This document shows positions 34,353 through 44,241 of a stretch of DNA of 64,000 nt, one piece after another. Every line of letters begins with the position of its first letter. The stretch's first letter is position 1. The notes below the pieces were generated by a model. The model worked only from the letters and a program-made list of their open reading frames with translations. It searched no databases and was not told the DNA's origin. Source of the stretch: Malachius bipustulatus (taxonomy: Eukaryota > Arthropoda > Insecta > Coleoptera > Melyridae); NCBI GenBank assembly GCA_910589415.1, contig OU342638.1:9092014-9156013 (forward strand), given 5' to 3'. A program made the position numbers and the translations under genes.

Positions 34353-35979
34353 TCTTAGTAACATCATTGTTATTGTAACTGACAAGCACACACACTGAAT
34401 AACAGTAAACTTAAGATATAGCTCGATGTTCGAATTCATTATTTCGAAATGTTATAAATAAAATAAAACTTCTCTAATTGCCGCGTGCTGACTGTTCTGG
34501 TTCGATGATTTGCGTTTGTGTTTCTACAGGCCGCCATTTTGACAGTTGAAAGGTCACGTGTTCTGGACAACCTAATTGTGACAATAATAATATAATAATT
34601 TAGTTTTTTGTGTGTGTATATATTGTGTTTTTGTAATCTGAATGTGTTCATTCTGATCCATCAAACAGAAACAATAAGAGACTTATTGGTAAGTATCTAT
34701 ACATGCATCTAAAACTGTTTTTATTACCACAAAGTTATTGAGGTTAATAAATCATCAATAGTTGTTGTTGTTGACATTGTACATCGCATTACCAGAATCC
34801 CGGTGGAGATTCTCATCAAAAACTTTATTCTTTACAGGCGCAGTAGCAAAAATACAAAAGAGCCAAACCATAGCAGATGTAGTAGTTGACTTACCTATAT
34901 AAAATTTACGTGATCAAGACCAAAGTTAGAAGGGGTGTAAAACGAGCATGATGGATGAATAATATGTTTATGTTATACCTATGTTGATGTTACTTTAAAA
35001 TAAAATTAATACATTGTGAACTTGTTTTTCAAGCTAAATCTGTAATTAATTTAACCTAATATCCAAATGCATTTTTACAGATTTTAGAATATACCCAGAA
35101 TATACAATTGAACATTCTTTTTATGTTCTCAAAATATTCTATGAACATTCTTTTATGTGCTCAAAATATTCTATGAACATTCTTTGTTATGTTCTGAGAA
35201 CGTTCTAAGAATATCTAAAACAGTCTACTTTGCATGTTCATAGAACGTTCCTAGAATATTCCAATCATCATTTGAGTACATTCTTAGAACATTCAAATAT
35301 TCTTGGAGAATATTCTATGAATGTGAATAGAACATTCTTGTGCTGTATGGGTAGTGAATGAATACTGAATATGTATTATAGTTTAGTTAAAAGTTAAAAT
35401 TAGGCAGTTCAGTTACTTTAGTTATAGTTTATAGTCCGTCTGTCGGGATTTATTTATTGATTGGGTGGTTTGATTTGGATGTTCCCGTAAAATTCCAAGT
35501 TTATCCTCAGATTGTTTTACGAAGAAACCAAAGAATTTTCCAAAGGTGAAAATTCTGTAGAATCTGGCCACGTTGAGAGAATGGAGTTCGAGGCGGAACT
35601 TAAAATAATTCGCGGAACAGTATCTGCCAGCATGAAAAATAAAACCTAATACCTAGCGTTGAGGTAAGAATATCCTGCTAGCAAATTCAACAGGTCGTGG
35701 CAATGGGTTAATTGTTTTTTTAATTTACAGATTGAATTGAAGGATGATTATCTCATTGGGAAAAGTATAGTTGTTATCCTAAGGGTATAAAATGCCATCA
35801 CATTTGCAGGACTTTTGAAGTTCTACTAATGAGAGACCTCATTAAAGCTTTGATGTTTGACGAGACAACTTCCATCAGAACTGGCAAACCTGTAAACGTC
35901 AAACCTGTAAACAACGTTTGTTTGTGTGGAACCCTGGCCGTTGGCCCCGCCCACTGACGTCATCACTGTCGGCGTCTAT

Positions 35980-36600
35980 TGGCACTTTCCCTGATTGTCA
36001 TAGCATAGAGTTGATGTGACTCGTCGCCGTCTGCCCGACTGAGTGGTGATCAGTCCAGTGACCACTGACCAGCACTGAGTTGTGAGTTGTGACTGATGTG
36101 AATGTGCCGTCGCCGTGTGCGTGTGCCGTATTTCATATTCTTTTTTATGTCTACTCTTTACGCCAATCTTTACGGGTAAACAATTCATTCTTTACATGGA
36201 TTTTTTTTGAAGGTAAAGAATATAAAGAACGTAAAGAATGTAAACAAAACAAACAATAAACAATGCAAATTTATGCTTATTATTGCTTATACAGTTAATA
36301 TTAGTTTATGTATCTAAATCATTATCATTAAATGATAAGAAATAATGTATGTCTCATTATTTATTGATTGAATGAGTATTATTATTATTGGTAACCCTAA
36401 TCCTACATTTTAGATTACCTACCTATTTATTTTGAATTTTATTGTGATTATCTGGACGGAAATTAATGTTAAATAAGGTTGAGTAAGGAACTAAAAAAGC
36501 AGGTTTTCTTGGTTTATTTATTTAACTCAATTACACTATTTGTATTCAGTATTCCTCACTATAATTACATAGTTACCATTTTTTAAATCAATTTTGTCTC
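35980..36600. mobile_element. End region of inverted CAGTGATGTGCC-family copy (N3)
   Basis: After a short phrase shared with 17435-17470 (ctttccctgattgtcatag), 36042-36568 is the reverse complement of N1/N2 right-end sequence (compare 25160-25600), including GTAAAGAA arrays and the ccctaatcctaca phrase. Orientation is opposite to N1 and N2. Confidence 0.6.
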
Positions 36601-36852
36601 CTCTTTCTACAGCATGCATCAACCCATGCACTGTTTCATCATATTTTCCTCTGCTGGAAATCTAAAGTATTTAATTGGACTGCCTTTAGTCACGTAATAA
36701 TTATTGTTCTTGCAGTTTGAAATTGCACAAAAAGGTATGTTTATCAGATGTAATAACACTTTTAACACATTGATAAAACAGTAATACTCATAACAATCTA
36801 ATACATAATATTTTATAGCTCCAGCACAAAGAAAAACACAAACAGCCATCAA
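36600..36852 (-). pseudogene. THAP-finger fragment
   Basis: Minus-strand frame: PFCAISNCKNNNYYV, then KGSPIKYFRFPAEE, ending at a stop after KQCMG. Cys-x(4)-Cys, the Phe-Arg-Phe-Pro signature and spacing match the first half of a THAP domain. The Trp and the Cys/His pair are absent, and the upstream MMAVCVFLC part may be unrelated. It is distinct in sequence from the THAP frames at 17851 and 32157. Confidence 0.5.
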
Positions 36853-37089
36853 CCAAGAAAGGAAGCATTAAAATTTTACGTTTAAACCATCTCGTCGAGT
36901 TTAAACCACATGACGTCATTCCGCAGTAGTTGACCAAAATAGAAAACGCCATCGGCATACCGTGTATATGTGTATCGTGGATTATAACGAGACCGATCTG
37001 GAAAAATTATATTCGTTTCGTGAAGAACTCCTAGCCCACCATTTCATTTGTTTACATTCTTTTTTTTTATACTGAGTTAGTCAATGACA

Positions 37090-37531
37090 TGTTCGCGACA
37101 GTTCCAGTCACATGTCATGTGACACATTGACGGACAGTGTTCCAGAATCCACGAATCGACGGAAGGTGCAACCTTCGAGAAGGTACCTACTGTTTCGCTG
37201 ACACGTCGGGGGAACTATATAAGGACAGCCGTGCGGCTGCGTGAGTAGTGGTAGTCCGGACGTGGAGTGAAGCTGAAGACAGAGCAGTAGTAACTAGTGA
37301 AGGCTGAAGTATAGACAGAGCAGTGTAGTGAAGTGAAGTGTGAAGTAAGGAAGCCAGTAGTGACAGTATAGCGAATTATAAAGAATAGACAAGTTGGTGT
37401 TGATGTAGTACAAGTAGTAGTGTAGTCAGCTGTGTGTGTTTATTAGAATTAGAGGTTATAACTTGGATTAGTCAATAAAGTAATTTGCAAGACTTTTAAG
37501 TGGTGGATTTATTATTGAGAAACCCGTAACA
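37090..37531. mobile_element. Candidate solo LTR
   Basis: 442 bp beginning TGTTCGCGACAG and ending ..CCCGTAACA, with a TATA box (TATATAAGG, 37216-37224), a downstream AG/GTG-rich leader and AATAAAG (37474-37480). Such layout (promoter, transcript start about 30 bp on, polyadenylation signal near the end) is that of an LTR-retrotransposon terminal repeat on the plus strand. No convincing 4-6-bp target duplication is seen (left tgaca, right atatg), and no internal retroviral sequence is next to it. Confidence 0.5.
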
Positions 37532-37539
37532 ATATGATG

Positions 37540-38640
37540 GATTGCTAGATCCATATTATTTGATGATGATATGCCAGAGCTAGTCTCGCCAGATCAGAAA
37601 TAAGAAAGGGGTCTAGCGAGACTAGCAGATGGCGACTGCAGTGAAACGTCAAATGACGTGTTCTATGTCGGTGGTGCTGGTGATGGTAAAAACTTGAAGC
37701 AAAACCCTAAATTAAATAAATATAATCAGTACTTCACTCATTTTTTTTATAATTGAAAGTTTCAAACATACTTCATCAACCTGCTCTGTTTCCAGCTTCG
37801 ACATGTAGGTACCAGTGTTGTCAAGAAAAAATTTCTTCACAAAATACTTCTCTAGGTGGTTCTCAGGTTCTGAAGAAATATATTCGTAACTTGTTGTTGT
37901 ATTAATTCCCTTTTCCAAGCTTGACTCACAAATTGGCAGTGGTACGATTGGTACGAATGATCGGAATGATTCATTATCAGAATAAATTTTGATTTTCGCT
38001 GTCCAATGTTAACGTTTTTGAACTTCTGATAAATCATAATTACTACTCGAAGTAGTGGGAATTAAATCTGCTGGTTCAGGACAACCTCAGGCTTCAGGTA
38101 TGATTCCTTATTCCTAAAATGTGGAAAAATCAAGCTTGAAGTGAATTGCGAATAAAAATGAAGACGTGAATATAAGTACAATATAATATATCTCACTCAG
38201 CAACGACTTGAGTTTAACTTACCTATTATTATGTTATATGCCTTTAATCTAGAAACTGCAGTATTAGCAAGGTATTTCTCACATATTCGCAATTCGCATG
38301 TTCCACAACACATAAAGCAGCATGCATACCTAATTTTTATTGTTATCTATTATAATTTCGGTGAACTGGAGCTCGGAATATTCTTGAGTTTTGACTTCTG
38401 CCAACCGTCGTAATCTATTGTGTGTGGTAGTGGGATTCCGCGAAAATTAATAATAATAAAATAACATAAACAATAATAATTTGTTATCAAAAAATCAAAA
38501 CAAACATAGAACATAACCTTGCTTTTCCAATTTTATTGTTTTCATTCTTTACCTATTCTTGACGTATTGCTTACGTATTCTTTACATTCTTTACGTCAAA
38601 CGTAGAGGATGAATTCTTTACGCGTAAAGGCACATCACTG
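37540..38640 (-). mobile_element. Left half of inverted CAGTGATGTGCC-family copy (N3)
   Basis: Read on the minus strand it starts CAGTGATGTGCCTTTACGC at 38640 and follows N2 from 25614 to 28600, including the BED-like exon (about 38240-38320) and the unknown exon (37712-37990). It lacks the 1.8-kb segment N2 has at 26088-27865. The exon at 37712-37990 is in better shape than in N2: an uninterrupted frame reads LPICESSLEKGINTTT, YEYISSEPENHLEKYFV and TGTYMSKLETEQVDEVC. Confidence 0.65.
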
Positions 38641-39630
38641 AGCGTAGCCAGAAGATCGATTCTTTTGGGAATCGATTTAAATCTCACATCCCTATCGTGA
38701 CTCGTGATTCCGATTCGTGAATGAATCGTGAACGTGAATCGTGAATCGTGACTACGAACTACGACTACACACACATTGGTTATGGCTTATGGCACTTATA
38801 GGCACGTTTTTTCAATAACTTCCATGTCTTCATTTCTGTGCAGTTAGGTACAATATTAAGTAATTAAATTGCAAATCAAGCGCAATTGACTTTTAGCAAC
38901 AGATGTCCCATAAGTAGGTACATGTACATACTACATACATACTTCCTAATATCTCGGGTGCATACAAGGGAGCTCATAACCTAGTTTATTGTGATTTATA
39001 ATAAAGCCTAGCTCATGCTTGTTTCAAAATTTATCTTCTTGTGTCTCATTATAATGATTTACATAATATAGTTTTTTACAGCTATTACCCCTCACTCCGC
39101 CAGATGATTGGAAGATCACCTGCATCCACGACTGAAACTGGGTAAACTACAGGCTAAGGTACAACTTACAAGGCGAGAGGATGGTAGTTCACTCTCCCCA
39201 ATTTTGTGAGTATAATTTATCCAAGATAAGTGTAAAATTATCACCTTTTTCGTACATAGCCTAATTACCTGTTTAATCATACCTCTATTGTATTGTAGTA
39301 ACTAAATAGTGGCCTATTTGCCATTTTCGCAGGTCGTCATCAGAAAAAACGGAACAGTAGCAAGTATCTCTAATCTATGTGGATTCACAGGTTATCTTGG
39401 AACATGGTCATTTACATCACTGTCCAGATAGTCTGACACAGTATAGGGTTCCAAGCTGTATAATATTTATTTGTAACAGTGGTTTTTTATCAAGCTGAAA
39501 TTTCCACAAGTTTTGAGTCATAAGTAAATATTTAAAAAAATTAATACACAAGTCACTTTTCCTAAACAAGAGAGACGGTGATAGGGAAAACTGTAATTAA
39601 CTATGTTTCTAGTACTATAACTATGAATTG
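38641..39630. other. Unassigned; short gaatcgtga repeat
   Basis: 38695-38760 holds repeated gaatcgtga(a/c) phrases next to atttaaatctcacatccctat, like the end of another hAT-type element (TAGGGATGTGAG). The rest (38770-39630) has no recognised content; it probably includes the continuation of the non-LTR fragment that hosts the next element. Confidence 0.4.
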
Positions 39631-39638
39631 ATCTATAG

Positions 39639-41334
39639 TAGGGATGTGCCGAATGTTCGGCAAAAGTTCGGTATTTGCCAAGTTCGGCGCTTTTGCCGAA
39701 TATTCGGCGAAGCCGAACTTTGATATGATTTTGCCGAACTTGCCGAACTTTTGCCGAACTTTTTTTTGCCAGATATTGTTTTTGCGTAAAACACTACAAA
39801 CTTTTCAAACAAAAACCCTAATACAAGTCTAGTTTGTAAAAAAAATCGACAGCAGTTAGAAATACAGCTCGTCTAGTGAGGATTGTTGTAATTTCAATAA
39901 AAAAACTACGTATAGGTAGGTATTTCTGAATAGTTTCATATTTTTCATTTCATAATGTTACTTGGCTTTGTGAGTTCAGAAACAGCTGAGACCCTGTGGC
40001 ATTGACCTAATTCTGAACCTAAACATCCCTAATATTCGTCTCGCTTGGTTGTAATAATTGAACCCTATGCTGCAACAACGTTGTAAGTGCCAAAAGTAAA
40101 TTTTGCGGGAAGTCGAAATAAACATTTTTTTGTGAACCAATATAACATATCAGCTTACAAACATTAATATATTAATGTTAATTAATGAATATATGTATTA
40201 ATGTTTGTAAGCTGATATATTATATTGGTTCACAAAAAAATGTTTATTTCGACTTCCCGCAAAATTTACTTTTGGCACTTACAACGTTGTTGCAGCATAG
40301 GGTTCAATTATTGTCTCAAAAGCCATAACCACTCAACATAATATTTATGAGTAGACAAGGTTATACAGAAATCTGAAGCTGGGATAGCATGAGTTGAAGA
40401 ATAAAAGCACAGAATATAAATATGTAATGATTAATAAATAATGAAGGCCTGACTTAGCCTCTTTGAGATCTTTTCCCTGAAGTGTTGTTTATTGGCATGC
40501 CTTTTTTATTTTTGTTTTTTATACCTACATTCTACATTGAAAGTAAATGAACTCAATCTAATAAGTAGTAGTAAATTTATTACTACAATAAAAAATATGA
40601 ACAAACAAATAATGAAATATTAAATTAGGCAACACTTGATAAAGAATCAGAATTTTTTTATTCCCAGTTTTAAGGAGTATACCTAATTGCATGATTTCCA
40701 GTCCAGTGGAATATTTAGAATTCCAGGAGTGGAGTGTGGCAAGAGGGAAACCGGTTTTGCAACTGAGATCAGGGTCAAATTAGACAAAAAAGAAAACAAT
40801 GTACAGGAATAGGAAGTAGGTAGGTACTTAGGTATTATAATACCTAACTCAATTTACTTAGGTCTGGATTTTACGAGTTCTTTAGTTCTTTCAGTGATAA
40901 ATACCTAATAATAATAATTATTATTATTGACGCAATTAATTTTCTTTAGATTTAAAACTTAAAAGTGTACATATTTATTTATAGGAATTGGGAAATGTTT
41001 AGAGGCTTGATTTTTTTGATATAGTTAGTACCTGGCCTAAGCCACCCATATTCCCTAACATAATTTTTTTTTACTTTTATCCGAATTAATTACTTTTTTC
41101 AGGAATAACAAGCAGGATTGATTGGATTGATGGGAGTTTTTGACATTTCACGTTTTGTAATGACGATTTATTGAAAACCTGTACAAATTTTCAGATCAAT
41201 CGGCAGTTTTTCCGCGATTCAGACTTATTTTATCCTGCCGAACTTTTTGCCGAACATTCGGCGATTCGGCATAATTTTGGCCGAAGCTTCGGTGGTTCGG
41301 CGGTTCGGCCAAATTGTGGTTCGGCACATCCCTA
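39639..41334. mobile_element. hAT-type element with TTCGGC arrays
   Basis: Ends TAGGGATGTGCCGAATG and (right, inward) TAGGGATGTGCCGAACC; perfect 8-bp duplication ATCTATAG (39631-39638, 41335-41342). Dense gccgaa/ttcggc repeats fill the first 130 and last 110 bp. 1,696 bp without transposase; it hosts a long hairpin at 40053-40312. Confidence 0.93.
40053..40312. repeat. Near-perfect long hairpin
   Basis: Arms of about 115-125 bp (from aataattgaaccctatgctg to cttacaaacattaat and the mirror) are almost identical, with a central AT-rich loop of about 20-30 bp. Transcription through it would give a long double-stranded RNA. The near identity indicates a young foldback or strong conversion. Confidence 0.85.
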
Positions 41335-41342
41335 ATCTATAG

Positions 41343-42010
41343 GGCTCAAAATATTGTCGTGCTTGAAAAGAAATTTGACGCATTCATAGATGTATAACTT
41401 CCTGTAAGGTAGCGGCTCTCTCGATGGAGGTGGCATCATCAACAAACATGCATGTGGCGTCAGACTACATTGCTCGCAAGGTCATTAACACATTCGCGGA
41501 CACTATTAAAATATATATATATAATATATTAAAATGACACTATAGTTTGCAACTAGTATTATTTTAGATTAGTAAGGACACTACAGAAAATTGCAGTATT
41601 TGTGCTAGGACACTATAATGTAGGGTAATAGAAAATGCATGTGAACTTCGACGGCCCCAGCCGCTTTGCTGTGTATAGCAGCTTAAGTATCCGACGGCTG
41701 CTGCCGTCTTGTCCCTAGAGGTAAGACGGCTACAGCCGTCTTGTCCGCGAATGTGTTAACTAAATTATAAAAAGTATAGGTCCTAGGATCGACCCCTGAG
41801 GAACTCCATATTTTATTTCCTTCCATTGAGATCTTTGGTTTCTTATGCATACTTGCTGCATTCTTCTTGTTAGATAGGAACTGAGTGGCTGATGAGGAAG
41901 TCGTCTTAACTCCATAGTAGAATAGCTCTTGTTTGAGCACTTCATGTGATATGCTATCGAAAGCCTTACTTAGAGTGAGTACCGTAACTCGTCAGTACTA
42001 ACCGTTAAAA
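41343..42010 (-). pseudogene. Non-LTR retrotransposon reverse transcriptase fragment
   Basis: Minus-strand pieces: LSKAFDSISHEVLKQELFYY (the conserved AFD block), after a frameshift SSYLTRRMQQV and YGVPQGSILGPILFI (the PQGS block), then, beyond the MITE at 41489-41755, MHVFVDDATSIERAA, equivalent to the catalytic (F/Y)xDD box. It copies RNA at a nicked target. Frameshifts, a stop and two insertions make it inactive. Confidence 0.8.
41489..41755. mobile_element. piggyBac-like MITE 1 (TTAA)
   Basis: Ends CACATTCGCGGACA and (inward) CACATTCGCGGACAAGACG; flanked by TTAA at 41485-41488 and 41756-41759. Interior has repeated gacggct..gccgtctt phrases. It interrupts the reverse-transcriptase fragment between its PQGS and FVDD blocks. 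Confidence 0.85.
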
Positions 42011-42566
42011 TAGTGAAGGTGTCTGTGGGTTACTCAGATTATTGACTTTTAGAAAATTAAATCTGCCGATTAGAGATCCTGTCGGCCGAAATTCAGGTTT
42101 CTCGTACAAATATTTATAATTTAGTGGAATTCCTACCTTGAAAGAATTATACGTTTTAAACGATTTCCTTGTTTTTCGGATGTATAATCTCTACTGCGTA
42201 CTCTCCTTGTCTATTGTCATTTAAAAAGTAAATCTTCTGACTTTATCGTAGTTTTAAATCTTGAAACAAAAAACCATACTTTTCGTGGTGAAGTTACTTA
42301 GTCCCGAGGGATTGTTAAGTTGCCCGAGGTTATTAACATTTAATAACTCCCGTGATACATAATCTATTTTATTTTATACTAAATGAAATATAAAAATGAA
42401 ATCTGTTGGTTTTTAAAATTAAACGAATGTTTTTAATTATTGAGTAACCATGATTATTGATTGTTGATATATCAACTGAAAAGTTTGTAGAAAATGACAT
42501 ATGAAATCCAAATATTCAACCAACAATGCAATAACAAAAGCAACATCCAATGGTTACCAGAATTAA

Positions 42567-43429
42567 CACGTTCGCTGCGTCACCAGTTGAATCCGACTGG
42601 TGGATATGATTACGATATGACGGGTAATTTTTATACGTGCGACACCCATCTTGCGGGCGGTGTAGAAACTAAACGCAGCATCGTAGAGGAGTTCCGCAGG
42701 TACCTTTCGAATTTCTAAAGCAAGCTCTGTATTGTGCTGCAGTTATTTCATACCAGACATTTTCGACTGGTAACGCATACGAGTAATTATAGATTACTAA
42801 TCTGTATTTCCCAGTCATATCTGACTGGTAGTTTATATGCAATTTTGTTACTTTTTATCGAATGAACGAAATTTAAAAGTTCTATTGCATTTTGTTTTGT
42901 TGTTCATTACGTTCTGTATTTTTAGGATTTACTATGTTTTGTAAGAAATTTAGAAAATAAATTCAGTTTTGCCGTCGTATTATTATTTTTTTGATGACAT
43001 GGTTACATAAACCTTCGACAAGTTCAAACTCACTTTCTTAGTTGAGTAACTTGAAACGGCTGCAGTTTTTTAAACAGTTGTATCTAATTTAGAAGATACA
43101 TAAGTTTAACGCCCGTATTCACAAACGATAATTTCCTAAATAATTACGTAATTATTTAAATGAGTGAGATGGAGATATGCAGTTTTTTTGCAATAGAATG
43201 AGATGGGTATAATTGATTACGTAATTATTTAGGAAATTATCGTTTGTGAATACGGGCATTAGTCTCATAAATTAACATAATAAATGATTAATTAACATTT
43301 CAATGTCACAACGCTTACCAGACAAATTCGTCTGGTAAGTGTTATTTCGTAATGTGGTAGCACCAGTCACATTTGACTGGTATCGCAGGCTGCCGTATAC
43401 ATAGTGATTCTGTTAACGCAGCGAACGTG
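42567..43429. mobile_element. piggyBac-like MITE 2 (TTAA), with ACCAG..CTGGT palindromes
   Basis: Ends CACGTTCGCTGCGTCACCAG and (inward) CACGTTCGCTGCGTTAACAG; TTAA at 42563-42566 and 43430-43433. At least five short hairpins of the form ACCAG-n-CTGGT with centres such as ttgaatccga, gatatga, aaattcgt and cacatttga occur inside. A smaller palindromic MITE (GCCCGTATTCACAAACG..., about 43111-43257) is nested in it. Confidence 0.85.
43111..43257. repeat. Palindromic MITE GCCCGTATTCACAAACG
   Basis: About 50-bp arms (gcccgtattcacaaacgata..aattacgtaattattta and reverse complement) around a 45-bp centre. It lies inside the TTAA element 42567-43429. Flanks taa/tta are compatible with a 3-bp TWA target as used by PIF/Harbinger MITEs, not proven. 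Confidence 0.8.
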
Positions 43430-43655
43430 TTAAACCAATAGTAATATTAGAGGGAGTTATGGATTCATAACAGTCCCAAGGGAGTTATGAGTATGTTTAT
43501 AGTTACGGTAACCAAGCGTTTATCTAGTTATAATGTATTAGTATGAAATAAAATCATTTTTTCTTTCAGATCAAATGAAGTGATTATTTTTAGATTTTAT
43601 TTCTTCATTTTTTGAGGTTTTGTTTTTCTTTTCGCTTGATCATCATTAATTATTA

Positions 43656-44012
43656 CTTTCAAATCTTGGTCTTTATTATTCTATTTTTAGTACGTTTGGT
43701 TGTTGAATTAGTAAAAACATTACCGTTTATGGCAATTGTTTCAACATCCATTCCAATAGATCGTTTTTGTTTAATTTCTTCGTTGTTATTCATGTTTGTT
43801 AACAAATCAAACAAGATCAAGTCTATGTTTGATTCTTTCAACACTTCAATTTGTTTCTTCAATTCCAAAATATTTTCATTTAGTAATTTAAGTTCTTCAC
43901 TGATAGTTGTTTCTTTTTGTACAATATCTTGAATTATTGTGCAGCTAGTAGTTTTGAAACTTTTGTCGTGGAATTTTTCGGGGGTAATTACACGAGAGCT
44001 TATTTTTTATCC
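43656..44012 (-). CDS. Coiled-coil ORF downstream of the Crypton gene, unknown
   Basis: A minus-strand frame open from the foldback border (44012) to a TAA near 43656, about 118 codons: SSRVITPEKFHDKSFK, then a Glu/Leu/Lys heptad-like stretch (EELKLLNENILELKKQIEVL) and a basic end with STTKRTKNR. No ATG until well inside (43868 is not ATG), so it is a C-terminal exon or a truncated protein. Same strand as the recombinase 44242-45453, separated by a foldback. No family recognised. Confidence 0.4.
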
Positions 44013-44210
44013 AGATAAAGATGCAGTTTTAACGAAAATTTGTTTTTTATTGGCAATTTAACGAGTCAAATTGTCTGATAAAACAACGAGTCCGAAGGAC
44101 GAGTCGTTTTATCTGACAATTTGACGAGTTGAATTGCCAAAGAAAAAACAAATTTGAGTTTAAAAGTGCATCTTTATCCGGATAAAAAATATAAGCTCGT
44201 GTGTAATTTA
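43985..44210. repeat. Foldback between Crypton gene and coiled-coil ORF
   Basis: Imperfect arms of about 90-100 bp: taattacacgaga..cttattttttatcc on the left is mirrored by ggataaaaaatataagctcgtgtgtaatt on the right, with centre aacgagtccgaaggacgagt. Similar short centres (cccgaggcgaagcg..ccgaggg) occur in the palindrome at 9641-9763. Confidence 0.8.
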
Positions 44211-44241
44211 GGGAGATAATTTAACGAATAACAAAATTTAT

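Larger units (their letters stand above)
31677..35351. mobile_element. 3,675-bp TA-flanked element with THAP and SWIM-type gene remnants
   Basis: Ends CCCATACAGCACAA on both sides (14 bp identical), followed by arrays of GAATATTC/GAACATTCT at both ends. The sister AGACGCCG copy shows the uninterrupted target, so insertion produced a TA duplication (31675-31676, 35352-35353). Inside: a THAP-domain frame on the plus strand at left and SWIM-domain exons on the minus strand at right, with a similar promoter-like phrase (tgtcaaaatgg, ggccgcctgtagaa) near 31983-32017 and, inverted, 34535-34560. 14-bp ends plus TA would suit a Tc1/mariner-like superfamily, but the coding content does not. Confidence 0.75.
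31460..35977. mobile_element. AGACGCCG-ended element, second copy, split by a 3.7-kb insertion
   Basis: Begins AGACGCCGTCAGTGTGACG and ends ..CACTGTCGGCGTCT, flanked by AT on each side (31458-31459, 35978-35979). It is in the opposite orientation to the copy at 15861-16642 and collinear with it, apart from the THAP/SWIM element at 31677-35351 and a short extra segment near 35880-35930. The exon-like ORF reappears at about 35495-35650 on the plus strand. Confidence 0.8.

Noticed and set aside
41683..41940. 85-codon minus-strand frame next to the reverse transcriptase
   Set aside because: It begins in the right frame for AFDSISHEV but then leaves the conserved frame; the PQGS block is in another frame, so it is described as a broken fragment.
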